A stretch of 20,239 nucleotides of DNA from JBBQTU01 sp038213005 (GTDB lineage: Bacteria > Planctomycetota > Phycisphaerae > Tepidisphaerales > Tepidisphaeraceae), in contig JBBQTU010000050.1 in NCBI GenBank assembly GCA_038213005.1, positions 1-20,239 on the forward strand, in the 5' to 3' direction. The first letter of the stretch is position 1; the number at the start of each line of letters is the position of its first letter. A model generated the notes under the pieces. The model had not been told where the DNA came from and searched no databases. It saw nothing but the letters and a program-made list of their open reading frames with translations. This document shows positions 15,801 through 20,239 of this stretch, piece by piece. Made by a program: the position numbers and the translations under genes.

Positions 15801-18800
15801 CAAAAGCTGGTTGTCGCCGTCCAGGGTAATAAGACGGCCAAGCTTGTCGAACACCCCGGCTGTTCGCAACGTCGAACTGGCCGAGCCCAGTGAGGGGGCG
15901 GAAATGCGGCGGTCATACGTCGCCGCAGACGTGCCCTGCCGGATGTACCGGAGCACCTCGTTTGAGCCGGCATAGCCGACGTACATAGCGCTGCTCAACG
16001 CGTCGGTGGAGTAGCTCCAGGCGGCGTACAGCGCCTGCCATGTGTTGCCACTGATATTGGTGAAAGACGGAGTGCCCGCCCAGTAGGGCGCGCTGGTCGT
16101 CGGATCGGTTCGTACGGTCGAACCCGCTGGCGCCAGCGGCAGCGCTATCACGACCGAGTTCGTGCTCAGTGCGTTTCCGCGCAGGTCCACGATGCCGATC
16201 TCGGGCGTATTGCGCCGCTGCAGCAGCACGGCATCGGCCGTGACAGTGCCGGACGAAGCGCCATATAGATAGACCCGGATGCTTCCGGCGCTGTCTGGAC
16301 GGAAGGTGCCCAGAAGGCGGAGCGACTGGCCGCCGATGGTGGTGGTTGGCGCAGCGGTCTGGTCGACGTAGACGTATGCTGCTGTTGCATTGGCATTGTA
16401 GACTAGGAACTGGGCATTGGTCGCCTGCAGCGGGTCGCTGTGCCAGCTTACGTAAACATCGTACGCATCCAACTGGCCGTTGGGCAGGTCGGTATAGGCC
16501 CACTTCGCCCAGCTTGATGTGTTGCCGGCACCGATGTAATGGTAGTCGCTGCGCCAGACGCCAGAGGTACTGCTGCTGGCAGACCAGTTCCCTGATTCGC
16601 TATAACCAGCGCTGTAATCGCCGTCATCAATGATCTTCACGCCCAGAATATCGCCTGCGTCGGCAATATAGTTGTTGCGCAGATCGAGTTTTGTCAGGTC
16701 GGACATGTAGGCAATCGCCGGGACCGCCTTGAGCTTATTATCGCTGAGGTCGAGCAATCGCAGCCACCGCATCTGCCTGAGGGCGTCCATGCTCTGAATG
16801 CTGTTGCGCGCTGCGCTGAGCCCCCAGAGATTGGTCATCGATTGGATGGCGGTAAGGTCACTGCTGTCCAACCCTGCGCCATCGACATTCAGATAGCGTA
16901 GACGCTGCAGACCAATCTGGTAACCCAGGTCAGGCCGGGCAACGACATCGCCCTCAACGGGCATCACCATTCGCGGTGTAAGTTCGCCGAGTTGGCCATG
17001 GAGAGACAAGCCAGAGAGGTTCAGAGACAGCAGATTGCGGACATAAGACAGACCGGCAATCGAGGTGATCTCTCTGCCGGAGAGGTCCAGCCGCGTGATC
17101 GTGTTGAGCATGCTGGCCGTAACGGGCACGGCAAATCGCGTTGCGCTGCCGGTCCCGGAAACGCCGATTCCCAGTTCAGTTGCGATGGCGCGGATCAGCA
17201 CCTCGTTAGCACCGAAGATATTGCTCAGAATGGGGTCAATAACACGAGGCGTGCTAGAAGCGATCCAGTCGGCCGAGTCAGGGTTTGACCGCGGCTCACT
17301 ACTGGCTTTGTCGCGGAGCTCTACCTGCTCGCCACGGAACGCATCCTGTCCGCTTTCGCCCACCAGCGTATCCAACTGCGAGCCGCCGATGATCGTATCC
17401 TCGCCTTCGCCGCCATAAATCTGATCCATGTCCGACGGCTTGCCCGCCGCACCCTGCTTGGGAGTGAACGCGTCCAACCCGAAGTACAGATCGCTGCCCG
17501 ACACAAGACCCGGGTTGTAGACCTCCAGGTAATACTTGCCCGCCGACAGCCAGCGCATATCGGTTGCGCCAACCGCTTCGGCGACCATGCCGCCCTCGCT
17601 GTTGTAGATGTTCATCAGGACGCCAGAAGCCTCTGCCACCGGACCGGTGCCGGCCGTGGTACTGAACTCTTCGGCGGTGATGCGGAGCTTGGTGGCAATG
17701 GCAGTGGCGGCGCTGAATCGCAGCGTCAGCCGCTTCTGGCCCTGCGCAAGTGCAGCCTTGGCGAGTGAGGCAATGTCGAACGTATACTTCTTCGTCAGCG
17801 TCGAGCTGATAACCGCAATGCTGGAAACGGTCGTAGCGGGCGCAGTGCCGTCTCGTAGCGTGACAGCGCCGTCTCCCTCTTCACTCAGCATTTCGCAGAG
17901 GATGGTGCCCGAGACCGTGCTGGTCTGTGCGAGAGGCTTGGCCGTGGAACCGCTGGAAAGATTCCAGAGAGTCAGGGCCTCACTGCTGCTCGGGTCAGTA
18001 TCCTGATAGAGAATCTGGGTCCCCAGAATCCCGAACTGACCACCGAGGGCACCGTCGCCGATCAGTGTCGCCAGCAGGCGCGTGGTGCGGCCGGTGGCAC
18101 CCGTGGACGTCCAGATTTCCGGTTGCGCCGAGGTGTCAAAGAGCATGACAATATCGCTGCCTTTGGCCTTCACGGAATCGATCGTCCGTCCGGCATCGCT
18201 CCAGATATTGACGGTGGTGAGCACGCCGCTGCTGATCTTGACGAGCTTGACCTCGGGGGTGGTTCCGTTGGTCGTGCCTGTGAACACATAGTAGGGAGTC
18301 GAACCTGCGTAGACGCCCATGGCCTGAGTAACTGTTCCGGCCGTCGGCTGGATATCGCCCAGGAAGCTCACGACGGATCCAGTCGTCGAGTACATCTTCT
18401 TCCCGTTACGGAAGTAGATGGTGTTCCCGACGGCGAGAAAATCACTGGCAGCCGTGTAGCTGGCGCTGAGCAGTACCGGCGGGGTGGCGCCGGTCAACAC
18501 ATAGACACCCTGCGGCGTTCCCAGGAGCAATCGGCCGTCGGCGAACACTGCAGCATTGGACAGTGGGTCAAAGGACCCGGCCGACGTGGGCATTGACCAC
18601 TCCATGTAGCTTCCGGCCGTTGCATTTCCGGGCGTTACAAGATGCAGACGCCAGACATAGTTGTTTGAGACGGTCGCGTAGTACTGCACAACATAGGTGT
18701 AGGTGCTGGAAGACACGATACTGTAAGGGTCGAACAAGGCAGTCGTGACGTTAACCGGGGTACCGATAGACGTGCCGGTCTTTTTGACCGAATACGTGCG

Positions 18801-20239
18801 CGTGATGGAGCCGTAGGTGGCCTGGAAGAACACCACGTTCCCGACGACTGTCACCTGCGAGATGGATGAACTGGCTGCACCCGCATCAATGTCGGTCAGC
18901 CGCGTGGCCTGGTCGGTCAGGCCATTGTAGTACCAGAGTTCGGATCCCGTGGACAGGTCGGAAGCGATAAACACCACGCCATCGGCAAACGCCTTCATCT
19001 CGGCGGTATTCCAATATGAAGCCGTGGAGGGCATGTTCGCGATCTTCGTGCCGACGATGGTGCCATCGGTTCGAACAATCTTGTAGGCCCCATCGGCCAT
19101 ACTGTTGCCGACAAAGTACGCATAGCTGCCGTTGGTGACATATCCGCTGACTTCCGAGAACGGCACGTCAGCCGCAATGCGCAGGTTGAGCGACACCGTG
19201 AGGTAGTCGATCAGGTCCGGATTCAGACGCTGCTCGACAAGCCCCGTCAGATCCAGCTCAAGGATGCCATCACGATTGGCGACGCCGCCGAAGATGATGC
19301 TACTCTCGTATTCGCTCCCGGTGGCAACATCTCCGACCGTGGAACCTGCGATTACGGGCACCTGAACGACATCGCTGTGCGCTGGGTTGGTGAGGCGCAG
19401 CCACTCGTCAGGCGAGCCATCGCCCAACGTCGTAAAGGTGTACCAACGGGACCGCTGGGACGCGGGGATCACGAAGTTGCTGGTATCAGGAATGCCATCG
19501 CCGTTTTCGTCGTGGTCGTACAGCGAAAGCGGTCGGCCAGTCCCCTCGTCCTTAAGGAAATTGCCCACGCCGGAAATCGTGGTATTGCTAATAACATCAG
19601 GATCAATGGCGGACAGGTCCACCCGGCGAGCGCCGCCCTTGAACACATAGATCTTACCCGCGTCGGTCAACAGCGAAGCAGCCGCTACATCGGCATACGC
19701 GGCGCCGATGAGCACATCGGCATAGCGGTCTCCGTCGATGCTGACCAGCCGCCCGTCCGCACTCAGCGTGCCAAACTGGTCCGCGCTGGTCACGCTGTGA
19801 ATCGACATGCGGTCCATCCGGCCATCGCCGTTCAGATCGGCAGTCCCATCCGCCAGGACAATGTCACCGGCAGACAAGCCGACCGACCAGATGATGTGCG
19901 CAACGCCGCCCAGTTCGCTTGAGAGAACGGTGTACCCCTGCTTCGTGTAGCGGGAGGACTGAGAGATAACAAGATCCACACGGCCGTCCGCATCGAGATC
20001 GCCGGCGGCAACGCTGATCGGGCCTTCCATACGCACGTCGCTGGCAAGCGAGCCAGGCGTTGTGCGATGGATCCACGTCGTTGCGTCGACAGAAGCCAAG
20101 GGCGTGTTGCCCGGTAGCTCGGTCATGATCAGGATACTCGCCGGCGACAGGGTCGAGTTTTCCTGGGTGGTTGTCACCGCGATGTCGTGCCGGCCATCGC
20201 CGTTGATGTCGCCGATGTTGTAGATACCGGCGCCAATCG
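9885..20239 (-). CDS. Giant multidomain surface/matrix protein with C-terminal dockerin (5' end beyond window)
   Basis: The frame is open from the right window edge to a TGA at 9885-9887, giving at least 3,450 residues. The first complete codon at the edge already lies in an FG-GAP repeat, so the GTG at 20177 is not the start. Modules from N to C, by DNA position: FG-GAP/integrin-alpha-like repeats with DxDxDG calcium loops (20239-19690); a propeller-like part with ELWYYNG-type motifs (about 19130-17930); a prepeptidase-C-like beta domain (about 17740-17440); an RTX nonapeptide stretch GGEGEDTIIGGSQLDTLVG (17427-17334); LRRs (17115-16650); a golvesin/CBM-like domain (16640-16210); another LRR; a propeller-like part (about 15900-15120); an SdrD-B domain (14905-14690); ELWxxDGT-like propeller repeats (14500-13410); five PKD domains; Fn3, Ig-like, cadherin and Fn3 (11815-10690); dockerin (10678-10521); and an Ala/Pro-rich tail. 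No enzyme domain is visible. It is probably a calcium-dependent surface or matrix adhesin. Confidence 0.9.
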   Translation of the reverse strand, partial: IGAGIYNIGDINGDGRHDIAVTTTQENSTLSPASILIMTELPGNTPLASVDATTWIHRTTPGSLASDVRMEGPISVAAGDLDADGRVDLVISQSSRYTKQGYTVLSSELGGVAHIIWSVGLSAGDIVLADGTADLNGDGRMDRMSIHSVTSADQFGTLSADGRLVSIDGDRYADVLIGAAYADVAAASLLTDAGKIYVFKGGARRVDLSAIDPDVISNTTISGVGNFLKDEGTGRPLSLYDHDENGDGIPDTSNFVIPASQRSRWYTFTTLGDGSPDEWLRLTNPAHSDVVQVPVIAGSTVGDVATGSEYESSIIFGGVANRDGILELDLTGLVEQRLNPDLIDYLTVSLNLRIAADVPFSEVSGYVTNGSYAYFVGNSMADGAYKIVRTDGTIVGTKIANMPSTASYWNTAEMKAFADGVVFIASDLSTGSELWYYNGLTDQATRLTDIDAGAASSSISQVTVVGNVVFFQATYGSITRTYSVKKTGTSIGTPVNVTTALFDPYSIVSSSTYTYVVQYYATVSNNYVWRLHLVTPGNATAGSYMEWSMPTSAGSFDPLSNAAVFADGRLLLGTPQGVYVLTGATPPVLLSASYTAASDFLAVGNTIYFRNGKKMYSTTGSVVSFLGDIQPTAGTVTQAMGVYAGSTPYYVFTGTTNGTTPEVKLVKISSGVLTTVNIWSDAGRTIDSVKAKGSDIVMLFDTSAQPEIWTSTGATGRTTRLLATLIGDGALGGQFGILGTQILYQDTDPSSSEALTLWNLSSGSTAKPLAQTSTVSGTILCEMLSEEGDGAVTLRDGTAPATTVSSIAVISSTLTKKYTFDIASLAKAALAQGQKRLTLRFSAATAIATKLRITAEEFSTTAGTGPVAEASGVLMNIYNSEGGMVAEAVGATDMRWLSAGKYYLEVYNPGLVSGSDLYFGLDAFTPKQGAAGKPSDMDQIYGGEGEDTIIGGSQLDTLVGESGQDAFRGEQVELRDKASSEPRSNPDSADWIASSTPRVIDPILSNIFGANEVLIRAIATELGIGVSGTGSATRFAVPVTASMLNTITRLDLSGREITSIAGLSYVRNLLSLNLSGLSLHGQLGELTPRMVMPVEGDVVARPDLGYQIGLQRLRYLNVDGAGLDSSDLTAIQSMTNLWGLSAARNSIQSMDALRQMRWLRLLDLSDNKLKAVPAIAYMSDLTKLDLRNNYIADAGDILGVKIIDDGDYSAGYSESGNWSASSSTSGVWRSDYHYIGAGNTSSWAKWAYTDLPNGQLDAYDVYVSWHSDPLQATNAQFLVYNANATAAYVYVDQTAAPTTTIGGQSLRLLGTFRPDSAGSIRVYLYGASSGTVTADAVLLQRRNTPEIGIVDLRGNALSTNSVVIALPLAPAGSTVRTDPTTSAPYWAGTPSFTNISGNTWQALYAAWSYSTDALSSAMYVGYAGSNEVLRYIRQGTSAATYDRRISAPSLGSASSTLRTAGVFDKLGRLITLDGDNQLLSLHDAYSGVVVATQSLGGMSTADISDMIYYNNSIYTAGDYYSSGVHSIRILQSGWDLTGTPTIYATIPTGTNGAEIRLCNSNSTFFATRVGPSGVVYKVTGPSTYSVLVSSANVSGRYILDAAAYSSELYVLTAAPVTGSTYNFYLDVFNFSGSLLRSTGIGSRTMSENAIATLTLGSDQKLYIANPATGEVLSRDRISTLSANQVVLNADPNCVAPTWLAFPPISNVPSLSSNPAVLSGGAMLDASQYWKYEITYPSAAGWKDLTLTVSDSPRAWDAQTLLPGGRDADRNVDINQGTGAIYGTKFHDLDSDGVFDAWDPRLENWKIYADANSNMQWDIGEVSAWTDALGNYCLSGLAYGTYTIREVPQAAYGQVTPVLSGSRSITVDATTREVRSVNFGNRKRQDLSPTNTIVNENDTVTITSTPHLPPRISLVKDLVVGSGSSDAHDFVLFNNQVYFGSGGRIYRYDDRAVTQVASGVGAVTFTHIYWMVAATSDLYFMASGGSNLYFCRMTAAGSVTQITSPSPDPETPPIVWNDTLYYGVGTGADYGKLARYNPTDGYSTILVTGAASPEVGPDMAVYGGKLFFTATHPVYGAEMFFWSGTVGASAYLAFDFQIGGSSYPSDYVAWDGQLWFTATTTTYGQELYRYLDGGSPQRIDLVAGTGSASPSQLTATANRLYFAGSVGTAGRELQFMRIFSPGVYTVGTTYDLAFGTPSSFPYGLTAMGADLYFSATMDQASYTLLRIAGADGQVRAVGQDQLGQALYSPQSITTVGDRLMFTMDYDSYGREPYVFFTNQRDYDWTWTVTGGNFYASGGQVGNTYTFNPAPLTTGTQTTYNVSANLYVDGYTSPFVEMTKVLVNDVSPTFAIGSPASINQNSTFTRTLTIVDPNPGETWRTTIDYGDSGGAVTSVYSAGKSRSLSHVYSTPGVYTVTVTIQSNDPDEIPVTHSATVIVNNVSPGITAVTSGTVVENQNAHFVATITNPASEALVYQWTFGDGTMVTGTSTGTANIVADHVYAMPGTYSVVLFVDDPDGSSLFFTKTFIVTDFVPSFFSLPTTAINEGDTETLTGFFWNSGTELLSYTWDFGDGSSPEGGTTSGTSVTATHLYAKPGTYAGRLTLSDDNGNHPTRDFTISVNNVAPTVSAITTVNSVMEGSISSFSATVANARLEPLNYQWTFSDGTTGSTGQFSSSSQVLTIDHANLSPGSYTATLTISDDDGTVIIRSASVSVTDGVPVVGAIAGTSGALQDIQVLFSSAVTNPANELLTYTWNLGSDLPLITGSINSAMSLLASATYSRPQNRTVVLTVTDNDGNTASNSVAFSVLPPSPTHVTTQQTRNGIRVFWNADTSWETEFRIERSLNGGAFTFQQSVSPNVRSVTDLSVITGNTYSYRVVAGSGTYRSLPSVQSSGLLVIQVAAPVITAVSDDTGVPGDRRTADRTLVVSGTSGAGRSISVRRDGTPVGAAIADAVGNWAFDYTWTTLTDGLYSFTATARDTLDNVSPLSSAYSVEVSGNQAPTDIALSASSIAEHQAAGAVVGSFTTTDPDAGGTFTYTLEDGPGSTDNASFAIVGNTLRTAASFDYETKNMYSIRVRTTDQGGLLVEKAFAITVTGIPAAPSSLTAKAFSSSQINLTWADNSSNETGFQINRATDSGFTQNVVNATAPANATGYAVTGLNSNTTYYFRVAALGSGNSPFSTAVHGMLRAGDANLDGQVDLTDLTVLASNWQGTGKRFADGDFNGDGIVDLTDLTILAGQWQTPAPAAASAVMAEAPVLMAPAEVPQAAAATAAEPADTAVLPAASESAESVVAAAPASAQTIPAAVPISVASDPAAPVIEPVVEAVPAPVQRVAVAVSLAVASEPTVPVVGAVPALAESIPVAVPLPVGRRNPRPASAELHPIATSVLGVSAPSGYPILHHALTVSSDAPDRGPVRRPSASLWSDVRLDVMELEDSADLLHAPAAARSHVRA
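10140..10360 (-). repeat. Degenerate Ala/Pro/Val repeat in the C-terminal tail
   Basis: Between the dockerin and the end of the giant protein are units ending IPVAVPLPV, VAVAVSLAVASEPTVP and IPAAVPISVASDPAAP. At DNA level the word GGAACCGCA (or GAAACCGCA) recurs near 10150, 10231 and 10324, giving spacings of 81 and 93 bases (27 and 31 codons). Low-complexity Ala/Pro/Val/Glu sequence of this kind usually forms an extended linker or wall-spanning segment. Confidence 0.6.
11815..13205 (-). repeat. Array of five PKD domains in the giant protein
   Basis: Five units of about 90-95 codons follow each other, each opening at a linker of the type NDVSP, NNVSP, DFVP, NNVAP or DGVP (near 13200, 12915, 12650, 12375 and 12090). 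Each carries or modifies the PKD core: IDYGDSGG, WTFGDGT, WDFGDGSS, WTFSDGTTG and WNLGSDLP. The HVY-PGxYTVxLTxxDxDG half is strongest in the first four. The fifth has lost the GDG turn. PKD domains are beta-sandwich spacers of extracellular proteins, and the array likely acts as a stalk. Units are diverged at DNA level, so the duplication is old. Confidence 0.8.

Noticed and set aside
20175..20177. GTG as the start of the giant gene
   Set aside because: The frame remains open upstream to the window edge and encodes an FG-GAP unit (IYNIGDINGDGRHDIAV) across this codon, so the true start is outside the window.
1..20239. CRISPR array, tRNA or rRNA genes
   Set aside because: No regularly spaced direct repeats and no cloverleaf or rRNA-like segments were seen by reading; the repeats present are inverted or protein-domain repeats.

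Overview
This 20.2-kb, GC-rich window looks like a Planctomycetota chromosome, probably from the Phycisphaerae side of the phylum. The inference rests on three things seen together: a giant mosaic surface-type protein (FG-GAP, RTX, LRR, SdrD-B, PKD, Fn3, cadherin and dockerin modules), a corrinoid/URO-D-type methyltransferase homologue, and a DUF3467 protein. No rRNA or marker protein in the window proves the placement.

Layout. Positions 1-1522 hold the 3' end of a small antitoxin-like gene (+) converging on a URO-D-fold protein (-). Positions 1523-2262 are gene-free but structured: a 163-bp element with 30-bp terminal inverted repeats (MITE-like), a 73-bp palindrome built from the word ATCCGCG, and a 10-bp hairpin in the region before guaA. 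guaA (GMP synthase) fills 2263-3807.

Directly behind guaA is a compact toxin-antitoxin block (3808-5411). It contains a BrnT/DUF4258-like toxin candidate with an XRE antitoxin, then higB-higA. Each pair has its own candidate promoter with a dyad in or next to it, as expected for autorepressed operons. Two unrecognised minus-strand genes follow (5455-6398), then a DUF3467 gene (6672-6986) with a strong intrinsic terminator.

Positions 7157-9698 form a tight operon: nuoE, a membrane-anchored tyrosine/dual-specificity phosphatase-like protein whose catalytic Cys is replaced by Ser, and nuoF. NuoE and NuoF form the NADH-oxidising tip of complex I or of related soluble dehydrogenases. No nuoG follows. 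The inactive-phosphatase-like membrane protein between two electron-transfer subunits is the most unusual gene arrangement here.

From 9885 to the right edge the minus strand is one open frame of at least 3,450 codons, still open at the window end. It encodes a giant adhesin-like or matrix-like protein. Its C-terminus carries a dockerin followed by about 210 residues of Ala/Pro/Val-rich repeats and tail. A short hairpin lies in the convergent gap between nuoF and this gene.
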